From NCBI RefSeq assembly GCF_000961095.1, contig NZ_CP011058.1, positions 5,596,001 through 5,660,000 on the forward strand: a stretch of DNA of 64,000 nucleotides, given 5' to 3'. Position 1 is the first letter of the stretch. Each line of letters starts with the position of its first letter. Origin of the DNA: Paenibacillus beijingensis (GTDB lineage Bacteria > Bacillota > Bacilli > Paenibacillales > Paenibacillaceae). The notes beneath the pieces are model-generated. The model was not told the origin of the DNA. It did no database searches and was given only the letters and a program-made list of their open reading frames with translations. A program made the translations under genes and the position numbers. Shown in pieces: positions 1 to 7,292 of this stretch.

Positions 1-1
1 G

Positions 2-862
2 CCGATTCTGTTCATCCATCCTCCGATTTTGACCAGCATGAATTTTTTATATCAGCTCCGGGGGTTGTCGTCCCGGTTTCGCACGATCGCTTTTGATATG
101 CGCGGACACGGACAAAGCGAACCTTCGAAGAAAGCGGTCACGTATCCGTTAATCGTTGACGATATCAGGCAATTAATGAACCGGCTGAACATCGAAAAAG
201 CTTTTTTGTGCGGCTACTCGACAGGCGGATCGATCGTGCTCGAGTTTCTGCTCGCTCATCCCGACCGTGCATTGGGCGGAATCGTCATTAGCGGAATGTC
301 GGAAGTAAGGGACTGGAAATTAAAAAGCAAAATATCTTTTGGGCGCATCCTGTCCCAAATCGGAGCGGTCGGCACGCTGTCCCTCTCAACGGCCTGGACC
401 CAAGCGGATAAACGGTTATACTTGTTCGGCCGATTGTTTAGCGAAGCGAAAAAAGGGAATGCCAAAAATGCGGCGCAATATTACAAATACAGCTTGCATT
501 ATAACTGTACCGCGCAGTTAGGAAACATCCATTGCCCCGTATTGCTCCTATATGGAGGAAATGACAAGCTGTTTCATCCGTACGCCAAGCTGCTGCATGA
601 GCGGCTGCCGGATAGCGAGCTTGCGTTTATTAATGACGCCGATCACCGGCTGCCTACGAAAGAAGCCGGTAAGTTGAACGCATTGATCGGGAGGTTCATT
701 GAAAAGCATGCGGGCCTGGTTCAGCAGCCGGAAACCGGATTAGAACTTCAACCACGATGGGGTAATGCTGTTCAGCCATACGGTGATGTCGGTCATCCGG
801 TCGGTAAAGAGCAGGATGCCCATCAGCAGCATGACGGCGCCTCCGATTTTCATCATGCCTGA
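2..862 (+). CDS. alpha/beta hydrolase, 5' end outside the window
   Basis: The reading frame is open from base 2, so the true start lies upstream. Visible hydrolase features are the DMRGHGQSE loop, the nucleophile elbow GYSTGG (Ser) in the first third, a late LLLYGGND acidic element and the catalytic His region NDADHRLP. The family cleaves esters, lactones or similar bonds; the substrate cannot be told. The last 40 or so residues (after about base 740) lie antisense to the 3' end of the convergent ccdA and look unlike hydrolase sequence. The natural stop may have been lost and the gene may now end at the next chance stop. Confidence is high for the family, low for the C-terminus. Confidence 0.85.
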   Translation, partial: PILFIHPPILTSMNFLYQLRGLSSRFRTIAFDMRGHGQSEPSKKAVTYPLIVDDIRQLMNRLNIEKAFLCGYSTGGSIVLEFLLAHPDRALGGIVISGMSEVRDWKLKSKISFGRILSQIGAVGTLSLSTAWTQADKRLYLFGRLFSEAKKGNAKNAAQYYKYSLHYNCTAQLGNIHCPVLLLYGGNDKLFHPYAKLLHERLPDSELAFINDADHRLPTKEAGKLNALIGRFIEKHAGLVQQPETGLELQPRWGNAVQPYGDVGHPVGKEQDAHQQHDGASDFHHA

Positions 863-1450
863 TGAATAGCGGAGGATAAAACGGGAAGAGCCGATGAAAA
901 AAGCGAGGATGAAAAAAGGGATCGCAAAGCCAAGCGCATAAGCGGTTGTCAGCTCAAACCAGGTGCCCGGCGACGATGCGGCAAGCGCCAGTATTGCCGT
1001 CAAGATCGGACCGATGCACGGCGACCAGCCCGCTGAGAATCCGATTCCGAATATAAAGGAGCCCAAATAACCGGATTTGAGACGAACCGGCAGTTTGATG
1101 TCCCGCATCAGCAGCCGCGGCTGAAACAGCCCGACCAGAAACAGCCCCATCAATATAATGAGAACGGCGGACAGCTGCCGGATCAGCTGCTGATAATCGC
1201 TGAACAGATCGGCAAAGGCATTGGTCCCATAGCCCAGCGTATAATAAACGACGGAAAACCCGATAATAAAAAACAGCGTGTGCGACATCGTACGCAGACG
1301 GATTTCGCGGCTGCGGCTGTCGCTTTTGAGCTCGGCTACGGAAATGCCCGTTATGTAAGAAAGATAGGATGGATAAAGCGGCAGGCAGCAGGGAGAAATA
1401 AAGGACGCGATCCCGGCCGTAAAGGCAAGCCAAACGTTAACGTCGACCAT
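740..1450 (-). CDS. ccdA: CcdA-type thiol-disulfide transmembrane transporter
   Basis: This is a membrane protein of about 236 residues with six hydrophobic segments. CcdA/DsbD-beta proteins carry reducing power across the membrane for cytochrome c maturation or for extracytoplasmic thioredoxin-like proteins, including those used in spore synthesis. The two signature cysteine motifs are present: SPCCLP near residues 19-24 and GWSPCIGP with Cys near 145. The first motif has two adjacent Cys where SPCVLP or SPCLLP is more usual. I chose the ATG at 1450 because a GGAGG lies about 10 bases upstream; an in-frame GTG at 1462 overlaps that site. It follows znuB by about 40 bases and may be co-transcribed with the zinc importer. 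Confidence 0.9.
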   Translation of the reverse strand: MVDVNVWLAFTAGIASFISPCCLPLYPSYLSYITGISVAELKSDSRSREIRLRTMSHTLFFIIGFSVVYYTLGYGTNAFADLFSDYQQLIRQLSAVLIILMGLFLVGLFQPRLLMRDIKLPVRLKSGYLGSFIFGIGFSAGWSPCIGPILTAILALAASSPGTWFELTTAYALGFAIPFFILAFFIGSSRFILRYSSGMMKIGGAVMLLMGILLFTDRMTDITVWLNSITPSWLKF

Positions 1451-1490
1451 TAAATAAGCCACCTCCGAAGTCCATCATAGATTTGCCCCG

Positions 1491-2297
1491 CTACCCTTTC
1501 AAGCCCCGCCTGAACAACAGCAGTATCAGCAAAACGGCAATCAGAAGCATGACAACCGAGCCCCCCGGAGCGAGGTTGAAAAAGCCCGCCGCCAGCAGCC
1601 CGCCTATGACGGCTAGTTCCGATACGACACAGACGATAATGACCGACTGTCTGAAGCTGCGCGCCACGAGCAGGCTGCATGCCGCCGGGATGGTCAGCAG
1701 CGCCGACACGAGCAGCGCGCCGACGATTTTAATGGAAGCGCTGATGACAAGCGCTGTTAAAATGCTGATCATTAAATTGTAATAGCGGACCGGGAGCCCG
1801 CTAACGGCTGCCGCTTCTTCATCGAACGTAAGCAGAAACAGCTCTTTGATTTGCAGCCGGACGGCGATAAGCACGACGGCCGTAATTGAGGCGATAACAA
1901 CGAGATCCGTCGTATTAAGCGTATAAATGCTGCCGAACAGGTAGCTGTTCACGTTCATGCTGAAGCCTCTGTCAAGCGTAAACAAGATCGAGGCAAGCCC
2001 GATGCCGCCGGACATAATGATCGCAATCGAAAGCTCCGCGTACGTTTTGTACGCTTTCCTCAGCTTCTCGATAAACAGCGCCGCCAGCAGCGCGAATACT
2101 AGCCCGACCGCAACCGGATAAATGCCGGTTAAAAAGCCGAGCGCGACGCCGGCAATCGATACGTGCGACAAACTGTCGCCGATCATCGACAGCCGCCTCA
2201 GCACGAGAATGAGCCCGATAAGCGGCGCGGTAATGCCGATCAGGACGCCCCCGACCAGCGCCCTTTGAAAAAACTCGCTAGCTAACAAATCCAACAT
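1491..2297 (-). CDS. znuB: Zinc ABC transporter permease, ZnuB/AdcB type
   Basis: This 268-residue polytopic protein belongs to the ABC-3 permease family that imports Zn2+ or Mn2+. The N-terminus carries the family's hallmark stretch RRLSMIGDSLSHVSIAGVA. About eight hydrophobic helices follow. Its start overlaps the 3' end of the ATPase gene by 20 bases, indicating translational coupling. Together with the downstream-encoded ATPase and the His-rich lipoprotein it forms a complete importer. Zinc rather than manganese is inferred from the His-rich loop of the binding protein and the Zur-like operator. Confidence 0.9.
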   Translation of the reverse strand: MLDLLASEFFQRALVGGVLIGITAPLIGLILVLRRLSMIGDSLSHVSIAGVALGFLTGIYPVAVGLVFALLAALFIEKLRKAYKTYAELSIAIIMSGGIGLASILFTLDRGFSMNVNSYLFGSIYTLNTTDLVVIASITAVVLIAVRLQIKELFLLTFDEEAAAVSGLPVRYYNLMISILTALVISASIKIVGALLVSALLTIPAACSLLVARSFRQSVIIVCVVSELAVIGGLLAAGFFNLAPGGSVVMLLIAVLLILLLFRRGLKG

Positions 2298-3099
2298 GAA
2301 TGCCTTCTTTCCCGCTCTCCATCACGTGCCGCAGCCCTTTGAGGCTGTGCGTCAAATCCGTCTCCGCGCAGTCTTCCAGTTCGTGTGAATGCTTGACGTA
2401 AAATTTAAGCTTGCCGCTTTCCGTTTTGGGCTCTTCCCCGAGATACGAGCGGATCATTTCCATATCGTGCGACACCATCAGAAACGTTATATTGTGGCGG
2501 TTGTGCATATGCTTGATCAGATGGAAAAAGCCTTCCTGCGTTTCCGCGTCGATGCCGACCGTAGGCTCGTCCAGAATAAGCAATGACGGATTATTGATCA
2601 GCGCCCGCGCCAGAAAGGCCCGCTGCTGCTGTCCGCCCGACAGCCGTCCGATCTGCTTATCCGCCAGATTGGCGATCGCCAGGGCGTGCAAGGCGTCCTC
2701 GCACCGCTGATGGTCGTCCTTCGTTACTTTGCGCAGCAGCTTGTTGCGGCCGTACAGGCCGGAGAGCACCACTTCGCGCACCGTTGCCGGAAAAAGCGGG
2801 TTAAAGGCGTTTTTTTGCGGCACGTAACCGATCCGGTGCCAATCGCGAAAGCGCGATATCGGCGTGCCGAACAGACGGATTTCGCCTTTGTCGGGCTTCA
2901 GCAGCCCCATAATCATTTTGAGCAGCGTCGTTTTGCCGGCGCCGTTCGATCCGATCAGGCCGACGAAATCCCGTTCCATAACCGAGAAATTCAAATTGCT
3001 TATAACCGGCTGCTGCTCATATGAAAAGCCTATGCCGTCAAGCGAAATAATATCACGGTGGCATCCGGATCCGGCAGATGAATCAATCGATTGCTCCAT
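2278..3099 (-). CDS. znuC: Zinc ABC transporter ATP-binding protein
   Basis: This 273-residue ATPase energises the ZnuB permease from the cytoplasmic side. Walker A GSNGAGKT is at residues 50-57, the signature LSGGQQQR at 153-160, Walker B LLILDEP at 173-179 and the H-loop His near 211 (MVSHD). The C-terminal 50 residues contain several His and acidic residues after the ATPase core, which could be a small metal-responsive tail (inference). A strong AGGAGG lies 8 bases before the ATG. The gene sits 30 bases after znuA and overlaps znuB. Confidence 0.92.
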   Translation of the reverse strand: MEQSIDSSAGSGCHRDIISLDGIGFSYEQQPVISNLNFSVMERDFVGLIGSNGAGKTTLLKMIMGLLKPDKGEIRLFGTPISRFRDWHRIGYVPQKNAFNPLFPATVREVVLSGLYGRNKLLRKVTKDDHQRCEDALHALAIANLADKQIGRLSGGQQQRAFLARALINNPSLLILDEPTVGIDAETQEGFFHLIKHMHNRHNITFLMVSHDMEMIRSYLGEEPKTESGKLKFYVKHSHELEDCAETDLTHSLKGLRHVMESGKEGIHVGFVS

Positions 3100-3128
3100 C
3101 TCGCTTCCCTCCTAAAAAGTGTTTCTGT

Positions 3129-4247
3129 TTATTGCAGCGCCTGTTTCAGATGCTTTAAATTTGTCTCCATCAGCGAAATATAGTCCGTTCCGTCTTTATC
3201 CTGCTCCGGCGTCAGCCCTTCGAGCGGGTTGAGCACAAGCGTGCCGACATTCGCTTCGCGCGCCAGCGTATCGGCCAGCTCGGCGGATACGAGCTCCTCG
3301 AAGAAAATCGTCTTCACTCCGTTATCTTTGACAAATTTGGCGATGTTAAGCAAGTCCTGCGCGCGCGGCTCCGCATCCGGCGAGAGCCCCATAATCGCTA
3401 CCTGCTTGAGACCGTAATCGCGGCACAAATAACCGAACGCCTGATGGGAAACGACAATCGCTTTGTTTGGCATCTTGCCGAGTTCTTCGATGTAGGATTG
3501 GTCGATCTCCGTCAGCTTGGCTGCAAGCTTCTCGTAATTCGCATCATAAACGGACTTATTCGCGGCGTCAACCGAAACGAGATAGTCTCTCACATTGCCG
3601 GCCATTACGAGCGCCGATTTGGGACTCACCCACGTATGCGGATCAATGCCTTCGCCGTGCTCGTCGTGATGTTCTTCTTCGTGGTTATGCGCTTCTTCTC
3701 CGTGCGCCTCCCCCTCACCGACTTCAAGCGCTGCCGCTTCTTCCTCTTCTGCCGTCAGCAGCTTGATCCCTTTGCTCACTTCTCCGGTCACCGTCTTTCC
3801 GTCCTTCGGCAATCCCTGTACAAAATCAGCGACCCAGCCCTCAAGTCCGGCACCGTTGTACAGAAACAGCTCGGCGTCCCCAGCCGTTTGCAAATCGCGG
3901 CTTTTCGGCGTCCAGTCATGCGGCTCGACACCGGCCGGAACGAGATTGACGACATTCGCTTTGTCCCCGCCGATTTCCTTGGCTAAAAAGTAAATGGGGT
4001 AAAAGCTGGTGACAACGTTCGTTTTCCCTTCCACAAGCCCGCTCTTTTGACCGCCGCAGGCCGATACCACTGCGACCATCGCCAGTACGCTTATGAGAGC
4101 ACCCGTTTTCAATAGCCTCCGGATAGGCAAACGCCATCCGTAATTGCCCGAGCGCGGGCGCTTCCTGTCATTGTTCTGAAAGCGGGTGGACAGCTTGTCA
4201 TTTACCCGCTCGTTAATCGATCCATGTAGGTTATTGGTCATCATCAT
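3129..4247 (-). CDS. znuA: Zinc-binding lipoprotein of the ABC importer, ZnuA/AdcA type
   Basis: The protein captures extracellular Zn2+ for the ZnuBC importer. From the chosen ATG it is 372 residues long. A lipoprotein signal (hydrophobic stretch ending VSAC, Cys near 64) is followed by the cluster A-I fold. Likely metal ligands are the His of VEPHDW (about 109), the His of DPHTW (about 204), the His of VVSHQAFGY and a late acidic residue. A flexible His/Glu-rich loop lies near residues 181-198, typical of zinc rather than manganese binders. Three consecutive ATGs follow a GGAG, so the start may be 4247, 4244 or 4241. About 50 polar residues precede the signal peptide, unusually long for a lipoprotein. 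Confidence 0.9.
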   Translation of the reverse strand: MMMTNNLHGSINERVNDKLSTRFQNNDRKRPRSGNYGWRLPIRRLLKTGALISVLAMVAVVSACGGQKSGLVEGKTNVVTSFYPIYFLAKEIGGDKANVVNLVPAGVEPHDWTPKSRDLQTAGDAELFLYNGAGLEGWVADFVQGLPKDGKTVTGEVSKGIKLLTAEEEEAAALEVGEGEAHGEEAHNHEEEHHDEHGEGIDPHTWVSPKSALVMAGNVRDYLVSVDAANKSVYDANYEKLAAKLTEIDQSYIEELGKMPNKAIVVSHQAFGYLCRDYGLKQVAIMGLSPDAEPRAQDLLNIAKFVKDNGVKTIFFEELVSAELADTLAREANVGTLVLNPLEGLTPEQDKDGTDYISLMETNLKHLKQALQ

Positions 4248-4269
4248 TTGGCTCCATTCGTTCCCTTTT

Positions 4270-4290
4270 TCGTAATTGTTACAATTACGA
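4270..4290 (-). promoter_or_regulatory. Zur-like operator palindrome before znuA
   Basis: A perfect inverted repeat has outer arms TCGTAAT and ATTACGA separated by 7 bases. These arms match the half-sites of the Bacillus Zur box, but that box has a 1-base spacer. The site starts immediately downstream of the -10 element, at the expected transcription start, so a bound repressor would block transcription. Zur control is inferred from sequence and context. Confidence 0.7.
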
Positions 4291-4295
4291 TTTAA

Positions 4296-4325
4296 ATTAT
4301 AAGAACAGAAGCGCTCATTTGTCAA
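4296..4325 (-). promoter_or_regulatory. Sigma-A promoter of the znuACB operon
   Basis: On the minus strand TTGACA (4320-4325) and TATAAT (4296-4301) are separated by 18 bases; both hexamers match consensus exactly. The Zur-like palindrome follows directly, consistent with a strong promoter held down when zinc is plentiful. Confidence 0.85.
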
Positions 4326-4333
4326 CCGGAAGC

Positions 4334-4368
4334 AAAGAAATCGCCGCACGGCTTCAGGCCGGCGGCGA
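4334..4368 (-). terminator. Rho-independent terminator after metG
   Basis: A hairpin with stem TCGCCGC/GCGGCGA, extended by CGGC/GCCG, is followed on the minus strand by TTTCTTT. It lies 16 bases past the metG stop and just before the znuA -35 element, separating the two units. Confidence 0.8.
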
Positions 4369-4383
4369 CAAAACGAAACGAAC

Positions 4384-6426
4384 TTATTTTACGACAGCTC
4401 CGTTAGGCATATCGTCGGGAACGGTGGCGAGCGTCAGCTGATCGCCCGCGGAAGCGGCCAAAATCATCCCTTGCGACAATTCGCCCCGCAGCTTCACCGG
4501 CTTCAGATTGGTAACGCAAATGACTTTGCGGCCGACCATCTGCTCCGGGGTGTAAAACTTGGCGATGCCGGAAACGACCTGCCGCTGCTCAAACCCAAGA
4601 TCGAGCTGCAGCTTCAGCAGCTTATCCGCCTTCTTCACCGGCTCGGCCGCAATGACCTGAGCGACGCGCAGCTCGACTTTGGCAAATTCGTCGATGCCGA
4701 TTTCCGGCGCTATATCCGGAGCGGACTCCCCGCCGCTGCCGGGTGCGTCCGGCTGACCCGCCGCCGATGCCGCCCCTCCGGCATCGTCCGCTTTCGGTTC
4801 GGCGGATGCGTCCGAAGCCGCGGCGGCTGTCGGCGCCGCTCCCCCGGACATCGCGGCGGCAATAAACGCCACCTCCTCGGCGACATCGAGACGCGGGAAG
4901 AGCGGCTCCCCTTTGCCGACGGCGGTGCCGCCGGGAAGCCGTCCGAACTGCTTGGCGGATTCCCATTCGGTGAGCGCCCCTTCTTCTACGCCGAGCTGGC
5001 GGCGCATCGCCTGCGGCGTCGTCGTCAGGAACGGCCCGAGCAGAATCGAAATGATGCGCAGCGATTCCGCCAAATGATACATGACGGAGGAGAGCTCCGC
5101 CCGCTTTGCCTCATCCTTCGCCAGCGTCCACGGCTGGGTTTCGTCGATATATTTGTTCGTGCGGCTGACAAGCTGCCAGATCGCCGACAGCGCTACGGAA
5201 AACTCCATCCGCTCCATCGCCTCTTCCGCCAGCCGGATCGTTTCGGCGGAAAGCGCGGCGAGCGGCTCGTCGAATGCCGTCACGGGACCGGCATAATCCG
5301 GAATGATTCCGTCCAAATATTTGCCGATCATCGCTACCGTACGGTTCAGCAGGTTGCCGAGGTCGTTCGCGAGGTCGAAGTTGATCCGCTCCACAAACCC
5401 CTCCGGCGTAAAGGTGCCGTCGGCGCCGAACGGCACTTCCCGCAGCAGGAAATAACGGAGGGCGTCCAGCCCGTAGCGGTCGATCAGCATAACCGGATCG
5501 ATAACGTTCCCTTTCGATTTGGACATTTTGCCGTCCTTCATCAGCAGCCAGCCGTGCGCAAACACTTTTTTCGGCAGCGGCAGATCGAGCGCCATCAGCA
5601 TGATCGGCCAATAGATCGTATGGAAGCGCACGATTTCCTTGCCGACGAGGTGAACGTCCGCCGGCCAAAACTGGCGGTATTTCGCATCGTCGTCCGTACC
5701 GTAGCCGAGCGCGGTAATATAGTTGGAGAGCGCATCGATCCAGACGTATACGACGTGCTTCGGATCTCCAGGAACTTTGACGCCCCAATCAAACGTCGTG
5801 CGGGATACCGCCAAGTCCTCGAGACCGGGCTTGATAAAGTTGTTGATCATTTCGTTTTTGCGCGATTCCGGCTGGATGAATGAAGGGTTCTCCTCATAAA
5901 AAGCAAGCAGCCGGTCGGCATATTTGCTCATCCGGAAAAAGTAGCTTTCCTCTTTCACAAGCTCGACGGGACGTCCGCAGTCCGGACAGTTTCCGTTTAC
6001 AAGCTGCCGTTCGAGGAAAAACGATTCGCAAGGCGTGCAGTACCAGCCTTCGTACGTCCCTTTATAAATGTCTCCCTGCTTCAGCAATCGGTCGAATATG
6101 GCCTCAACCACCTTTTTGTGGCGCTCCTCGGTCGTCCGGATGAAGTCGTCGTTGGAAATGTCCAGCTTTCGCCACAAATCTTTGATGCCGGCAACGATTT
6201 CGTCGACAAACTGCTGCGGGGTCGTCCCCTTTTCCTGCGCTTTGCGTTCGATTTTTTGGCCGTGCTCGTCCGTTCCGGTCAGATACCAGACATCGTAGCC
6301 GCGCAGCCTTTTGTAACGGGCCATGGCGTCGCCAGCCACCGTCGTATAGGCATGGCCGATATGCAGCTTGTCGCTCGGATAATAGATCGGCGTTGTAATG
6401 TAAAAGCTTTTTTTATGATCGCTCAT
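4384..6426 (-). CDS. metG: Methionyl-tRNA synthetase
   Basis: This cytoplasmic class I enzyme of 680 residues charges tRNA-Met. It has HIGH at residues 22-25, a four-Cys zinc knuckle (Cys 130, 133, 147, 150), KMSKS at 300-304 and a C-terminal EMAP/Trbp111-type tRNA-binding domain starting near IDEFAKVELRVAQV. An Ala/Asp/Gly-rich low-complexity linker of about 60 residues joins the anticodon domain to this C-terminal domain, longer than I expect for the family. The start is the ATG at 6426 behind AGGAGG; the frame upstream is T-box leader, not coding. Expression is controlled by that leader. Confidence 0.97.
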   Translation of the reverse strand: MSDHKKSFYITTPIYYPSDKLHIGHAYTTVAGDAMARYKRLRGYDVWYLTGTDEHGQKIERKAQEKGTTPQQFVDEIVAGIKDLWRKLDISNDDFIRTTEERHKKVVEAIFDRLLKQGDIYKGTYEGWYCTPCESFFLERQLVNGNCPDCGRPVELVKEESYFFRMSKYADRLLAFYEENPSFIQPESRKNEMINNFIKPGLEDLAVSRTTFDWGVKVPGDPKHVVYVWIDALSNYITALGYGTDDDAKYRQFWPADVHLVGKEIVRFHTIYWPIMLMALDLPLPKKVFAHGWLLMKDGKMSKSKGNVIDPVMLIDRYGLDALRYFLLREVPFGADGTFTPEGFVERINFDLANDLGNLLNRTVAMIGKYLDGIIPDYAGPVTAFDEPLAALSAETIRLAEEAMERMEFSVALSAIWQLVSRTNKYIDETQPWTLAKDEAKRAELSSVMYHLAESLRIISILLGPFLTTTPQAMRRQLGVEEGALTEWESAKQFGRLPGGTAVGKGEPLFPRLDVAEEVAFIAAAMSGGAAPTAAAASDASAEPKADDAGGAASAAGQPDAPGSGGESAPDIAPEIGIDEFAKVELRVAQVIAAEPVKKADKLLKLQLDLGFEQRQVVSGIAKFYTPEQMVGRKVICVTNLKPVKLRGELSQGMILAASAGDQLTLATVPDDMPNGAVVK

Positions 6427-6808
6427 CGTTCTTCCTCCTCTTAACGGCTTGTTTGCAGGCATCAAAAAAACCCCCGCCCCAATATGGGACGAGAGTTCAG
6501 CACTCACGCGGTACCACCCAATTTTCTCCCGCAAACACCGCAAATAGAAATAGATATGCGTTGCCGCAGAAGCTTCATGACGCCGCCTGTATAGGACGGC
6601 ACGCCGTTAACGCCGGCTGCTTGCGCCGTAAGCTTACGCCGGAACACGGATGCCCTGCGCTCGCAAACGGACCCTCCCGGACCATCTTCCTTCCATCGCT
6701 CCTTGCCGGCTCGCAGCGTAATGCCCGGCTCTCTGGATAGGCGCCGATCGGAAGTACTCATCCGTTCATCGGAATAATAGTATTTACACGTAATGGAGAA
6801 TTCTGTTT
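6427..6808 (-). promoter_or_regulatory. T-box riboswitch leader of metG (Met-specific)
   Basis: The leader carries the conserved T-box antiterminator core (complement of CGCGGTACCACCC, 6507-6519). It is followed by an intrinsic terminator at 6464-6495 with a 10-base-pair stem, some G-U pairs, and seven U residues. Further upstream are AGTA-type and AGAGAG elements expected of Stem I. An ATG followed by a purine at 6683-6685, opposite the AGTA element, is the likely specifier codon. Uncharged tRNA-Met would favour antitermination and metG expression. Confidence 0.9.
6464..6495 (-). terminator. T-box regulated intrinsic terminator
   Basis: The minus strand reads a C/T-rich arm (6486-6495), a loop of five, a G-rich arm (6471-6480) and seven T. 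It competes with the T-box antiterminator just upstream. Confidence 0.85.
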
Positions 6809-6814
6809 AAGCAG

Positions 6815-6844
6815 ACTATACCGAAAACAAGGCCATATTGTCAA
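6815..6844 (-). promoter_or_regulatory. Sigma-A promoter of metG
   Basis: TTGACA (6839-6844) and TATAGT (6815-6820) are spaced by 18 bases on the minus strand. The -35 hexamer overlaps the last codons of yidD, so metG has its own promoter inside the end of the upstream gene. Confidence 0.8.
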
Positions 6845-7092
6845 GAATGGGAGTACGGATGGCCCTCCGCTTCAGCCGCCGGGGGAACGGGATCGAAGCC
6901 GCCGGGGTGAAATGGATGGCATCTGCCGATCCGCTTCAGCGCAAGCCAGGAGCCTTTGCCCGGCCCGTGCTTCTCCAGCGCTTCCAGCGCGTATGCGGAA
7001 CAGCTCGGATAGAAGCGGCAGGTCGGCGGCTTAAGCGGCGAAATGACTTTGCGGTATACATGGACGGGAGCCTGCATCACCTTGATGAGCAT
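6841..7092 (-). CDS. yidD: YidD, membrane protein insertion efficiency factor
   Basis: This 83-residue protein matches the YidD family, an amphipathic membrane-associated factor that assists YidC/Oxa1-dependent insertion. The family-defining segment is visible: Arg-Lys residues before ISPLKPPTCRFYPSCSAYA, then a G-W-L-A-L-KRIGRCHPFHPGG stretch. The three Cys of the TCRFYPSCS and GRCHP segments are in place. AGGAGG lies 7 bases before the ATG. The C-terminal tail is short and His/Glu rich. Confidence 0.93.
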   Translation of the reverse strand: MLIKVMQAPVHVYRKVISPLKPPTCRFYPSCSAYALEALEKHGPGKGSWLALKRIGRCHPFHPGGFDPVPPAAEAEGHPYSHS

Positions 7093-7225
7093 ACGATCCT
7101 CCTAAAGTTTTTGCGAAGCAAAAACCGCTTCGTAAGCATAAGCTTTAAAACAAAATGCGCGTATACGTTCATTTTGCCCCAATTGATTCGTTCCGTCAAC
7201 GTTTCGAAACGCTGCCGAGTTCAAA

Positions 7226-7260
7226 CCAAGAAACCCGCCGGCCGGTTTAACCGGGGCGGG
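7226..7260 (-). terminator. Terminator after the stalk/PKD gene
   Basis: The hairpin is CCCGCC-GG-CCGG, loop TTTAA, CCGG-GGCGGG, followed on the minus strand by TTTCTTGG. It lies 30 bases past the stop of the gene ending at 7293. The rest of 7093-7225 shows nothing clear. Confidence 0.7.
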
Positions 7261-7292
7261 CTTCAAAGCGTGGAAGAACGGGAGGTCCATTC

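Noticed and set aside
4471..5883. 470-codon plus-strand frame opposite metG
   Set aside because: metG is certain from HIGH, KMSKS and the zinc knuckle; the opposite frame is Arg/His rich with no motifs, a shadow of GC-rich codon use.
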